Counted from the stretch's first letter, positions 7,358 through 16,508 are shown. The stretch: DNA of 20,384 bases from Patescibacteria group bacterium UBA5124 (GCA_002414185.1 DHYS01000024.1:29104-49487), one strand, 5' to 3'. Notes: generated by a model from the sequence alone, not told the origin. A program made the numbers and translations.

Positions 7358-10093
7358 ATTAGATTTATATTTGTTCATAATAAATTTATACGATTCACGT
7401 ATTGTTAGAAATGTTATACCTCCTATTATAGGAAATAATCGGTCAACAAGACGCATATTATTAAATCAAAAATATTTGTTTACGACTGGATTGTAGATGA
7501 GGAAAAGGATTATTAGTATTCCTCAAGCAAAAGAGAAAAGAAGTTTTTTGTTTGCTCGCATATATTTTGAGAAGATATGATCATTAACACCTGCTCTACG
7601 AGATATGATATTAGCATACTGACAGAAGATGATACTTGTATAGGTTACTGTTGTAGCAGTCATATAAGTTCCGCTTGTGATATCTAATCCTTTTGCAGAT
7701 ATATGATTGATATGGAGATATACTATATATGCGAGGTATCATATCCATCCCATTAATGCTCCAGACCATAAGAGATCTATTATAGTATAAGTATTTATGA
7801 TGTGTTCTTTTGTTTTTCTTGGTCATTGTTTCATGAGGTTTTTTTGTGCAGGATCTCGTGTAAGTGCTGTTAGTGGTCACATTTCTCCTATAAGATCTAT
7901 GGCGAGTATTTGTACAGCATTGATAGCAATAGGAACATTGAATAATGCTTGTCCAACAAGACTTGTTAATATTACAAACAATTCTCCTCAGTTTGATGTG
8001 ATGGAAGAAATAATTGTTTTTTTTAGATTTTGGTAAATAATTCTTCCTTCTTTGATAGCTCAGACAAGTGTATGAAAGTTGTCATCTAAAAGAATTATTT
8101 CAGAGGATTCTTTGGCTACGTCTGTTCCTATATTTCCCATAGCTACTCCTATGTTTGCGCTTTTAAGAGCTGGGGCATCGTTGATTCCATCACCGGTAAC
8201 GGCTACGATATATTGTCTTTTTTTGAGAAGATTTACAATTCTTAGTTTGTCTTCAGGTGCTGTTCTAGAAAAAATCAGTGAACGATATCTTTCTATGGTA
8301 GATATTAATTTTATGTCTGACATTTCTTTGAGGTCATTTCATTCGATGAGGGTCATTTTTCCGTCTCCATCTAGTCCTATCTGATCTGCAATTGCTTCTG
8401 CTGTTGTTCCTGCATCTCAGGTAATCATTATGATTTTTATTTTTGCATCACGAGCGGATTTGATAGCAAAAGGTACTTCTTCTCTAGGAGGATCTATAAT
8501 AGCAACAAATCCTGTAAAAATAAGTTTACTTTCAGCATCATCCATTTTGAGATCTTTTGTATATTCGTCTATTTCTTTGTAAGCGAATGCAATATTTCTC
8601 ATCGCTTGTTTAGAAAAATTTTCTATAGCATTTCCAATAGTTTTTTTATCTTCTTCTGTAATTTTCCTTACTTTTTTCCCATCAAAAATTTGTGTACATC
8701 TTTCTAAGATTTCATTTGGTGCTCATTTTACGTAGATGGTAGTCTTTCCATCAATATTGCGTACGGAAGACATCATTTTTCTGATTGAATCGAATCAGAA
8801 TTGGTGGTATTGTTTGTATGAGGTGAATAATTTTTCTGTATCGAATCAGCATTTTTTTCATAAGTTTACTAATGCTCACTCTGTTGGATCTCCTATACAA
8901 TACCAGTTATTATGTTCTTTGTCAGGAGGATTTATTTTTGCATTGGATGCTAAAAATCCTGCATAGAAAAAATGCTTTCGTTGATGACTAAGTTGTTCTA
9001 GTTCTTTGCTGATTATTGGTTCGTATCCTGTTCATGGAATATCATAGGATGTATTTCCTATGCATATTTTTTTGACAGTCATTTCATTTTTTGTAAGAGT
9101 TCCTGTTTTGTCTGTACAAATAATATTTACACATCATAGTGTCTCTACGGATCAAAGTTGTTTAATAAGGGCTTGTTTTTTTGCTAATCTTCCAGCTGCT
9201 AATGAGAGGGCTATACTTACTTGAGCTGGTAATCCTTGAGGTACCATAGCTGCTGCTATTCCTATAGCGAAAATGAAAGCTTCTCTTAGGGTGAAATTAG
9301 CAAAGAGAGATATTATTATCAATATTCAACTTAGTACTAATGTACCTATGGTAAGTTTCTTTGCTATATTTTTCATCTCTTTTTGAAGAGGTGTTTCTTG
9401 AAACTCTTGAGCTTCAGAAAGATTTGCGATTTTTCCTAATTCTGTATCCATTCCTGTGGCTACAACAATACCTCGTGCATATCCCGTTGCAATACTTGTT
9501 CCCATAAATCCGCTATTGTTTCTTTCTCAGAGTGGAACATCTCCAGGTATTGCATGAGTAAATTTGTGTACAGGATTTGATTCTCCTGTAAGAGAAAAAT
9601 CATTTGTTTGAAATTCAGATTCTTCAAAAATTCTCACATCAGCAGCAATATTTTCTCCAGCTTCCATATAAATGATGTCGCCAGGTACGAGGTTTTCTGC
9701 ACTTTCTTCTATAAGTTTTCCATTTCTTTTTACTTTTGCTGTCGGATGAAGAATATTTTTTAGAGATTCCATAATTTTTGCAGCCTTTGCTTCTTGGATA
9801 TATCCTATGATAGCATTTATTATTATGATAATTCATAAGATTGTTGCTCATCTTACATCTTCTAGATATATTGATATTATCATACTTACTATGAGTAGTA
9901 TAATTAATATATCTTTAAACTGGGCAAGAAATTTTATTATTTTACTTGTTTTGTGGATTTCCTTTAATGTATTTTTCCCATAAATTGCAAGTCTTTGACT
10001 TGCCTCTTTTTGAGATAAACCATCAGTTGTTGTTTTGAGATTATCTAGTGTTTGATTGATTGAAAGTTGATAATATTCTAGATTTTTATCCAT
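7334..10093 (-). CDS. P2-type cation-transporting ATPase (919 aa)
   Basis: ATP-driven cation pump of the plasma membrane. Domains in order: an N-terminal cation-ATPase segment (YYQLSINQTLDNLKTT), M1-M2, the actuator domain with LTGES, M3-M4 with VPQGLPAQV, the phosphorylation site ICTDKTGTLT (Asp328), the nucleotide domain with KGAPNEILERC, the hinge TGDAGTTAEAIA, TGDGINDAPALK (about 633-643), and M5-M10. M5 (SNGGELFVIL) and M6 (AIDLIGEMGPLTAL) resemble the Na,K/Ca branch, with acidic residues at the cation-binding positions; M4 has Gln where most P2 pumps have PEGL Glu. At 919 aa it is full length; more than 15 glycines are TGA. It starts 1 nt after the ftsW-like stop and its 3' end lies in a bidirectional terminator. 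The transported ion (Ca2+, or Na+/K+) cannot be decided from sequence. Confidence 0.93.
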
Positions 10094-10094
10094 A

Positions 10095-11231
10095 TTATTT
10101 ATCTTTTAGTATTTTGTAAAGTATCATAAGTTCTATAAGATTTACCATGATAGCTGTCCCTCCATAACTGATAAAAGGAAGTGTAAGTCATGTATTGGGC
10201 ATAATCTTGATGTTTACTCAGATGTTTACAAAGGCTTGGATGATAATCAGCGATATAATACCGACTCAGATAATTTTGTTATATTCATTTCTTATATATT
10301 GTAGTCTAGAAAGAAAATAATATGCTAAGTAGAAGTATAGGCTAATAAGAAAGAGATTTCCTATCATACCAACCTCCTCGGAATATGCAGAAAAAATAAA
10401 ATCACTTTGTGCTTCTGGTATATATCAAAACTTTTGTAATCCTTTTCCGTACCCCTTTCCTAGAAATCATCCACCTCCTACAGCAATAAGCGCTTGCTGA
10501 TTTTGTCGTCAAATTTGTCTGGATTGTGGATCTACATCCGAACTAAGAAAATAGGTAAATCTTTTTTGAATATATTGAAATCTATCACTCATCATTCCAG
10601 CAATACTTCCTACTAATAACCCTGCTGTTAGTCATCAAAATAAAATATAGAGTATATATTTGATTTTAGCTCCTGCATATCGACACATAATTAGAGCAAC
10701 TATACCTAAAATAAGGAGTGTACCTAGATCAGGAATTAAAAGGAATACAAAAAATAAGAGTCCGTTTAATACTAGAAAACTAACAAAAAATTGTTTCTGA
10801 TTTATTAAATCACGTTTTCTTATTAACCAAGAGGCTAAAAATATAACGTATCATAATTTAAAAAACTCAGCTGGTTGTATACTTGGTAATAGAGGAACAT
10901 TGATCCATCATCTTGCTCCATTGAGTGTCATACCTATTCCTGGTATAAATACTGAAAGTTGGAGTAGCATAAGAATAGCTCCGATAATAATTACGTTTTT
11001 GTTCTTTTGAAAAAAATTTAGAGGTATTGCATATACTCAAATAGCCATAACAACAGCAATAACAATATTTTTTATTTGTCTTAAAAAATAGAAATAGTTT
11101 GAGGGATCTCAAGTAAGATTTCCTTTTGCAATCAGTTTTAGTGTTAGAGTGAAGGATTCATGAATACTTACACTGTATATAGCAAGTATTCCATATATTA
11201 CTAGGATGATTCCTGTGATTATAATAGGCAT
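10095..11231 (-). CDS. FtsW/RodA/SpoVE (SEDS) peptidoglycan glycosyltransferase (378 aa)
   Basis: SEDS proteins polymerise lipid II into glycan strands together with a class B PBP. About ten hydrophobic helices are present. Family signatures include the periplasmic NGARGWINVPLLPSIQPAEFFKL (in two parts around the TGA Gly), LLFFVFLLIPDLGTLLI, the large loop with YFLSSDVDPQSRQ and QALIAVGGGG, then the catalytic-Asp motif EAQSDFIFSAYSEEVGMIG (Asp277) and the C-terminal LTLPFISYGGTAIMVNL. Twelve glycines are TGA, so the standard code leaves only an 81-codon out-of-frame shadow here. The PSIQPAEF and SYGGTA motifs lean to FtsW/SpoVE but RodA cannot be excluded. ATG at 11231 is the first in-frame Met of the hydrophobic N-terminus; it is followed after 1 nt by the ATPase gene and preceded by a terminator, so it leads a two-gene unit. 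Confidence 0.92.
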
Positions 11232-11260
11232 GATCTGGAATATGAGTAAATAGTATTATG

Positions 11261-11297
11261 AAAAAAACATACTCTAGGGGAGTATGTCTTTTTTTAT
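11261..11297 (-). terminator. Terminator of the pilin/TraC-like operon
   Basis: ACATACTC pairs with GAGTATGT around a 5-nt loop. A run of seven T follows on the minus strand and another on the plus strand. It separates the stop at 11328 from the ftsW-like start at 11231. Confidence 0.8.
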
Positions 11298-11327
11298 ATT
11301 GTTCTTGGTAAGGTTTTCAAAACAAAA

Positions 11328-12026
11328 TTATAAATTTGCTTGACTGCTATGAAGAAGCGGATTGTAGTGACGAAAGAGAATGCTAACGATATCAGCTGTT
11401 TCTATTTTTTCTACTTCGATACCCATAGATCATAATCATTCTATAATAAGATTTGATCTTGTATCTAGCATTTTTTTACCACTTAAAAATCCTCTATATC
11501 TTGAAATTATCTTTTCTACATCATCTTTTGTATTAAGGACATCAAGAAATTTTGTAAATCGTGATTTGTTGATTTCAGTACTGTCTTTTTCTGAACTATA
11601 GTAAGGAACAATAATATAAAAGTCTTTTGTATAAATCATTCCCTGTTGCATGTCTATATCTTGGAGAAATTTAACATATCATTCTCCTTGTTTTTTTAAT
11701 GTTAAGTTTTCTATTTTTCACACATTTTCTTGCATATATGAAATATAGTTTGATAGATCTAAGTAACTATTGTGTACTAATATTTGTATAGGGAAGTCTA
11801 ATCCGTTAAGAAATTTTTTGTATTGTTCTAAAACTATTTGTTGTTCGTCAAAATTTTTTAAATCTAAATTGAGACCATATACTTTTAATATAGATCTTAA
11901 TCATCCGTCTTCGAGAATGATGGTGTCATTTTTAATTTCAGAAATAGGGAGCATGGTTTCTGTATTAAACATGTTTTCATTGTTGTTTTTCTGTATTTTT
12001 GACTGATCTCATAAGTTGAAGAACAT
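11328..12026 (-). CDS. T4SS VirB4/TraC N-terminal-type protein without ATPase domain (232 aa)
   Basis: After a short polar N-terminus (residues 1-28, MFFNLGDQSKIQKNNN) the protein has the layout of the N-terminal domain of TraC/VirB4-type conjugation ATPases: TMLPISEIKNDTIILEDGG, LRSILKVYGLNLDLKNFDEQ, LDFPIQILVHN, DLSNYISYMQE, IYTKDFYIIVPYYSS, and the C-terminal GSMGIEVEKIETADIVSILF with a Y-N-P segment. No Walker A or B motif is present and the protein ends at 232 aa, so the motor domain is missing or encoded elsewhere. Stand-alone N-terminal modules like this accompany T4SS-like pilin genes in several CPR genomes (family knowledge, not checked here). Four or more glycines are TGA. It lies 35 nt downstream of two pilin-like genes and ends at a strong terminator. 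It probably acts at the cytoplasmic face of a pilus or secretion channel. Confidence 0.7.
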
Positions 12027-12061
12027 AGATTGTGGCGGTTAAATATGGTTAAATATTTTGA

Positions 12062-12571
12062 TTAAACATTTTTGATGACTTCTGTTTGATAGATACCAAA
12101 TATAGTACTTACAATGATTCGAGATAATCCCATCAATACCAATGCGATTGCAACACCAATCAGAATCTTTTTTGCTTTTTTGACTCCTTCTTCTCCTTTG
12201 TCAAAGAATATGAGGTAGAATGCAAAGATGATAAGAATAAGTGAAATAAAACTCACCAATCCTAATGCCATGTTTAATAGCATTCTAACATAAGCTATAG
12301 CTGGTTGATCTTGATCATAGGTATCTGTTCCCGTGAGTCTAAAATATTCACGGATTTTGTAAATGATGCTTGAATCATCTGCTTGTACAGCGTCTTCTTT
12401 TATTGTTTGAGCTAAATCAGTATAGTCAGCAGCTTTATCTGTTTTACTACCTTTGTATTCATCTCCATAAAAGAAGGAATTATTTTCAGGAAGTGTCATG
12501 TTTTGAGCAAATATTGTACTTCATACTATGCTTAGTAATGTTATAAGGCAGTATTTTGCAAATTTTTTCAT
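12062..12571 (-). CDS. T4SS-type pilin with signal peptide, copy A (169 aa)
   Basis: The start at 12571 is preferred because, with one TGA read as Gly17, it adds a perfect signal peptide (MKKFAKYCLITLLSIVG...IFA|QN) that a standard-code start at 12499 would miss. A hydrophilic segment (about 24-100) precedes two C-terminal membrane helices, MALGLVSFISLILIIFAFYL and a second one about LIGVAIALVLMGLSRIIVS, joined by a charged turn, FFDKGEEGVKKAKK. This two-helix hairpin with KKAKK before the second helix is the pattern of the CPR-type T4SS pilin family related to VirB2/TrbC. It follows a paralogous gene by 23 nt and precedes the TraC-like gene by 35 nt. It is likely the subunit, or one of two subunits, of a surface filament or channel. 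The N-terminal soluble part is unusually long for VirB2. Confidence 0.75.
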
Positions 12572-12594
12572 ACGTAATAGGTAAACAATAAAAA

Positions 12595-13086
12595 TTACTT
12601 AAGAAGTACATTGTTGATAAGCCAAAAGATAGAGCTTACAAAAATCCAACTGAAACCAATTCCTATCAAAGCAATAGCTGCAAACTTGATCCCTTTCATT
12701 CCTTTCTTGTATTGTCCATCATCTCCCGCAGCGGTCATGATAAGAATTCCGTGGTAGATCATATATATTAGAGCAACTAAACTTACTAATCATAAGGCAT
12801 AGTTGATCATATTTTTTATAAGTTGAAGAGTTTTTTCTTTTGCTGTTGTGTGATCTTCAATTTTATCTCCTTCTCATTGAATTCCACCAATCTTATTATC
12901 TTCGTTTGGGCTTTCTATGGCAGCGTAGGCACCATCTCTGATAGGATTTGAAATATTAGAGTCATCTAGGTATTGTTTTTGATTTTCATTGTAGATGGTT
13001 GCTTCTCCGGGGATTTGTAATTGAGCAAAACATGTTCCCATATATCCTAAAAGGAGTATATATGTGAGTTTTTTATATATTTTCAT
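12595..13086 (-). CDS. T4SS-type pilin with signal peptide, copy B (163 aa)
   Basis: First gene of the operon. Signal peptide MKIYKKLTYILLLGYMGTC then FAQ (cleavage about residue 21). A soluble acidic part (22-100) containing SNPIRDGAYAAIESP is followed by MINYALGLVSLVALIYMIYHG, a turn TAAGDDGQYKKGMKG, and a second helix AAIALIGIGFSWIFVSSIF. The helix-turn-helix and the shared ALGLVS start mark it as a paralogue of the next gene. Reading through TGA at 12871 is needed for the membrane part; the standard code would leave a 70-aa fragment that looks like a secreted peptide. A TTGAAA-N16-TATACT promoter sits 36 nt upstream. Two different pilins side by side may form a heteropolymer or a major and minor pair. 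Confidence 0.75.
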
Positions 13087-13121
13087 ACCAACGACTTATT
13101 ATGTAAAATGTAGTCTCTTTT

Positions 13122-13149
13122 AGTATATGTAAAAAGGATTTTTTTTCAA
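13122..13149 (-). promoter_or_regulatory. Promoter of the pilin/TraC-like operon
   Basis: On the minus strand TTGAAA (13149-13144), 16 nt, TATACT (13127-13122). The expected leader to the ATG at 13086 is about 29 nt. Confidence 0.55.
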
Positions 13150-13209
13150 ACATTGCCCTTGAAAAAATATATTTATTTTGTATAAGGTTGGTATTCTTCT
13201 TAAAAAAAG

Positions 13210-13239
13210 TTGACATTTTTATAAATCTAACCATATTAA
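13210..13239 (+). promoter_or_regulatory. Promoter of the SLH-like surface protein gene
   Basis: A perfect TTGACA (13210-13215), 18 nt, TATTAA (13234-13239). The ATG used here (13245) begins only 5 nt after the -10 box, so the mRNA would be leaderless. This promoter is also why the longer open frame from 13188, which starts upstream of the -35, is not used. Confidence 0.55.
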
Positions 13240-13244
13240 CTTTT

Positions 13245-14231
13245 ATGAATACTTCTTTTTTTTCTTTTTTTGTCTTTTATGTATTAGTTGTATTGGTTAT
13301 TTTGCTTGGATTTTTTTGGCAAGATGCAAGATTTTATTGGTTATCAGCAGCTAATTTATTGGCATTAGTTCTCTATTTTTTGGTTTCTTATGTATTAGAA
13401 AAGAAAGAAAAGTCTGAAGTACAATCACAAACTTCTCAAGAAGAAGAAAAGTCAACTCAACATGCTCATCATGCAGATACTTTTGTAAAATTTGCTTATG
13501 GTGCTCACAAAAAATCAAAGAAACGTAGAAAGCTTTGGATTTGGTTGTTTGTAGTTATCTTCTTGTTCGTTTCGGTAATGGCATTTAGATCTTCTTTGAA
13601 AACTGTTGTTGAAAATATTCTTACTAAGAAAACTGTTTCTTTGACAGGAGAAGGTGAAATGATAGGAAGTGGTTTTTGAGATATTCTTACAGGGGATTTG
13701 ATAGAAGTGACAGGTAATATGATAGAAACGGGTCTTGAAGAAACTGGCGTAGTAGTAAATACAGATATAGATAATATGTTCTTATGAACAGAAGAGACAG
13801 GTACTGTTGAAACAATAGAACCAACAGAAGAAATGGTTCCTGAAGTATCAGCATCTACAGCAATTAAAGAAAAACTTGGAATAACAGATACTAAAAGTTT
13901 GACTATGATGGATGCTATAGTATATTTGATGGATACTCATAATGTAGTATTGTCATCATCTACAGGAGTAAAGTTTAATTATGTAACAGCTAAGAATCCT
14001 TACTATACATATTGGAAAACTGCATATGACAAACAACTCTTATGAAAAGAAACTAATCCTAGTAAACTGATTATGTGTGAAACATATATAACACTCAAAG
14101 GAATGTTGGAAGCTTGGGATGTGAAATATACACCATCAACAGTTAAATCTGCTTATTGGGCAGAAGCAACAAAAAGAGATGTAATCAATGGTTGTGTATA
14201 TGGTAAAGTTCTCAAAGGAATTAATTTATAA
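13245..14231 (+). CDS. Membrane-anchored surface protein with TG-rich linker and SLH-like C-terminus (328 aa)
   Basis: Three hydrophobic helices (about 4-24, 28-49, 108-129) surround a cytoplasmic-looking charged loop (KKEKSEVQSQ...HAHHAD...KKSKKRR). The part after the third helix is probably external: a low-complexity linker with LTGEGE, ILTGDLIEVTGN, MIETGLEETG and EETGTVETIEPTEEM (about 140-200), then a C-terminal domain (about 205-328) with MMDAIVYLMDTHNV, PYYTYWKTAYDKQLLG, TNPSKLIMCETYITLKGM and SAYWAEATKRDVINGC. The Y-W-x3-A-x3-LL-G...NPSK-I-x-CE pattern is reminiscent of degenerate S-layer homology motifs; this is a weak, motif-level resemblance. Three TGA codons are read as Gly. It is transcribed from its own promoter, divergent from the pilin operon, and ends in an 18-bp terminator. 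A role in the cell envelope is inferred; no enzymatic motif is seen. Confidence 0.6.
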
Positions 14232-14234
14232 GAG

Positions 14235-14280
14235 ATATATAGAAAAAACTCGTCCTTAGTGGCGAGTTTTTTCTATATAT
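14235..14280. terminator. Long bidirectional terminator hairpin
   Basis: An 18-bp perfect stem (ATATATAGAAAAAACTCG / its complement at 14263-14280) closes a 10-nt loop. It contains A6 and T6 tracts on either side of the GC core, so it can terminate both the plus gene ending at 14231 and the minus operon ending at 14341. Confidence 0.85.
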
Positions 14281-14339
14281 TAGATTCCGTCTCCAAACCT
14301 GTTAAGCAGGTTGATAAGGTCGGAATAACATCTAATCTA
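14281..14339. other. Structured element: nested inverted repeats between convergent genes
   Basis: Three nested pairings fill this 59-nt spacer: TAGATT (14281) with AATCTA (14334), ATTCCG (14284) with CGGAAT (14321), which share bases and are alternatives at the edge, and AACCTG (14296) with CAGGTT (14307) around the loop TTAAG. It has no T run and is not needed for termination because the next hairpin does that. It could be a 3'-UTR structure of the Fe-S gene transcript or a small RNA. It lacks tRNA T-arm and anticodon features. Confidence 0.35.
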
Positions 14340-14340
14340 T

Positions 14341-14658
14341 CTACATATCAAACATTCTTTTGAGGTCTTCATCTTTGATCATAGACGGAGATCGCATAGG
14401 ATCGAAGGTGATATCGAGATGTACTGTGTATTCTGGTGCGATCTCCGAAATACCGTTAGTAACCATGGCTTGAAGTGTCTCTGCCATCGGACATGCAGCG
14501 GTAGTAAAGGTCATAAGTATTCTGATTTCTTTATTTTCCTCGTTGATTAAAATATCGTATATCAATCCTAATGTGTAGATATCTACCATAGGAAATTCTG
14601 GATCATAGATCGTTTTGAGTTTTTCTTCTAGCAATGTTTTGAAGTTATTTGTGTCCAT
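14341..14658 (-). CDS. MIP18/DUF59-family (SufT/PaaD-like) Fe-S assembly protein (105 aa)
   Basis: Small cytosolic protein of the MIP18 (DUF59) family, whose members (SufT, PaaD, CIAO2) help mature iron-sulfur proteins. Signatures are the N-terminal LKTIYDPEFPMVDIYTLGLIYDI (the D-P-E-x-P-V-I-D-LGLIY pattern), a central ILMTFTTAACPMAE with the conserved CP, and a C-terminal V-x-L-x-I-TFDPMRSPSMI matching the V-x3-FDPPW-x-P region. Length (105 aa) is normal for the family. It ends in TAG, the only TAG stop among these genes. An AAGGA eight nt before the ATG is one of the few Shine-Dalgarno-like sites in the window. It overlaps the upstream membrane protein gene by 14 nt, so the two are translationally coupled. 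The client protein is not evident; SUF genes are absent here. Confidence 0.85.
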   Translation of the reverse strand: MDTNNFKTLLEEKLKTIYDPEFPMVDIYTLGLIYDILINEENKEIRILMTFTTAACPMAETLQAMVTNGISEIAPEYTVHLDITFDPMRSPSMIKDEDLKRMFDM

Positions 14659-15028
14659 GTTTTTTTTCCTTGTCAGAGAATAAAGACATCTGTAACCAGA
14701 TAAATCCTCCTAATAAAAGTATTCCTAATAGTTTTGTCCATCGTCCAAGTAAAACGAGGAGAAAGTTGATAATAATATATATTCCAAAGAGTAATGATAG
14801 TTTATAACTTTCTTTAACTAATGTTATATGATCAAGATGACGGTAAAATTTTTGAATCCATAAGAATAGATAAAAACTTAGTCATCGAGCAGATATAAAT
14901 ATACCTAAAAATCATAACCCAATACCAACTATAGGATCTTCATATACATTGATGCTTGTGTAGGTTATAATAATTATAGCAATCCCTAAAAGAGATTTTA
15001 TTCAAGAAATAAGATGATAGAGATACAT
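14645..15028 (-). CDS. Hypothetical four-helix membrane protein (127 aa)
   Basis: Not recognised. The 127-aa product is mostly hydrophobic: helices at about 4-25 (SLLGIAIIIITYTS), 34-56 (VGIGLGFLGIFISARGLSFY), 80-98 (LSLLFGIYIIINFLLVLL), and 100-117 (TKLLGILLLGGFIWLQM), with a short polar loop FYRHLDHITLVKESYK and a charged tail SDKEKKHGHK. It needs TGA = Gly three times and is invisible as one frame in the standard code. It overlaps the Fe-S gene by 14 nt downstream and follows the next membrane protein by 25 nt, within the murC-led operon. Confidence 0.65.
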
Positions 15029-15053
15029 TTTGATTTGTTTGTTAAATATTGAT

Positions 15054-15938
15054 TTATCCTTCGATATTGATATCTACTTCTTCTTGAAATGATTTTTCTT
15101 GTGTTGCTTGTGCTTCGGCAACTTCTCAAGGAGATGCAATATAAAAAGCATTATTTCCCATTTCATAAAGTTTGTAGTAAATTTTTTCCCAGATACCAGA
15201 TCCAAAAGGAATTAGAGAGTATCCTAAAATAGATGGTAATAGCATCAAAAGGTATGTTTGTTGTTCTGCTCCACTGAGTGCAGAACTCTTGTAGAAAATA
15301 CTATAGATGAGAAATGATAGAGCAAATCCTATAACATTTCCCATAAGTGAAGATCCTGAGTAGTTTGGATTTGCTGAAAACTCTATTTGACATGCTGATA
15401 CGAAGATAGAGAAGATTATGTGAAATCCTAATACTACAAATAGACTTTGGATATGACTAGCAAATACTATGTATATAGGAGCTAGAATGAAGAATAACAA
15501 AGCATTTGAAAGAAGTAATAGTCAGAATACTTTAGATCCTTCATAGTATTTTTTGCTATAAAAGAGGTTATATACTCCAGCAACCGCTATATTCCCAATA
15601 AATGTACTCAAAAATCCTATAAATAATAATACGATAGATACCATTGGATTGATACTTCCACCAACATTTCCTGTTTGTTGACTAATAGCAGAAGTAAACA
15701 TACTTCCTACAAAAGTCATTACAATAAATAATAATGCTGATATAACTCCACCGATAACTAATCCAATTCCTGTCTTGCTAACCAATTGTCGTCAAGAAAG
15801 ATTTCCTGGTTCATTGAAAATATTTTTTGCTTTTTCTGGTTTTGCTCAAAATGTAGCAGGATTTGGCATAGGTTGAGTATTTGTTGGCATAATTGGTGCT
15901 AGTCACTCAAGTGTATTTGGAAGATCAAAAGAAGACAT
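15054..15938 (-). CDS. Hypothetical polytopic membrane protein with proline-rich N-terminus (294 aa)
   Basis: Not recognised. A cytoplasmic-looking N-terminus of about 50 residues rich in Pro, Asn and Thr (NTLEGLAPIMPTNTQPMPNP) leads into about six membrane helices (roughly 56-80, 98-122, 138-160, 165-187, 205-223, 236-255), followed by a polar tail (GIWEKIYYKLYEM...EEVDINIEG) of about 45 residues. The helices are Gly/Ser/Ile rich, with TGA-coded Gly49, at the start of FGLLLLS and near the tail. The helical bundle and loop pattern are somewhat like Yip1/DUF-type small integral membrane proteins, but no motif is decisive. It lies 45 nt downstream of a lipoprotein gene and 25 nt upstream of another membrane protein, pointing to an envelope role. 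Confidence 0.6.
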
Positions 15939-15983
15939 AGGTAATTATTTAATAGTTAAATATAGTTTAATATAGTTGAAGGA

Positions 15984-16508
15984 TTATCTCAAACAAGAAA
16001 GTGTTTTGAGAGAACTAAGTATTTCTTTGTTTTGTTTTTTGTCAGGAGTTAGTGATGATAGTGTGAAAAGAAATCACTGATCTATAAAATAATATTGTGT
16101 AAGATAGAGAATTCCGTTGTTGGTCTCAATTTCCAGTGTTTTACTTTGTCCAGATATATCTTCATCTCAACAAGATATATCTATCTCTTTTTCTTTTTCA
16201 AGATTAGCGTTGCTTATGCTTTTGAGTTCATGTTGTATATTTTTTGCTATGATGGTGTCTATATCTGTTCATGAAAGGATTTCTTGCTTAGCAATAAGTA
16301 ACGATGAAGAAAATCAGCTTTGTTGTTGTATGTATGTTTTTAGAAGACTTGTTTCAGATTGTATATTTGTAGTTTCTTGATATGTATTTGTTGTCTTTAA
16401 TGTGAATGTATATTTATCAAACAGTATTTTTGTTTCTTGAAGTTTGGTACATCAGGAAAGAAAAAATAATCCTATGATACCTATAATCCATATAAGATTT
16501 TTTTTCAT
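15984..16508 (-). CDS. Hypothetical lipoprotein (174 aa)
   Basis: Residues 1-20 are a lipoprotein signal peptide (MKKNLIWIIGIIGLFFLSGC; lipid-modified Cys20), in which the Gly of the lipobox is a TGA codon. The mature part is about 154 residues, rich in Thr, Ser, Gln, Lys and Ile: FDKYTFTLKTTNTYQETT, a helix TSLLKTYIQQQSGFSSSL, EILSGTDIDTIIAKNIQHEL, then a beta-rich end (LEIETNNGILYLTQYYFIDQGFLF) and a final helix ending in KTLSCLR. The pattern resembles small bacterial lipoproteins that score fluctuating helix-strand folds; no family can be named. It lies 3 nt from the upstream membrane protein and is followed after 45 nt by the large membrane protein, so it is probably part of an envelope complex encoded by this operon. 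Confidence 0.65.

Noticed and set aside
13188..13244. Upstream start at 13188 for the surface protein gene
   Set aside because: That would place the start before the TTGACA/TATTAA promoter; the ATG at 13245 starts a clean hydrophobic N-terminus.
14281..14340. A tRNA or SRP RNA in the structured spacer
   Set aside because: It is too short for a tRNA, has no T-loop consensus and lacks the conserved SRP GGAA tetraloop motif in the right context.
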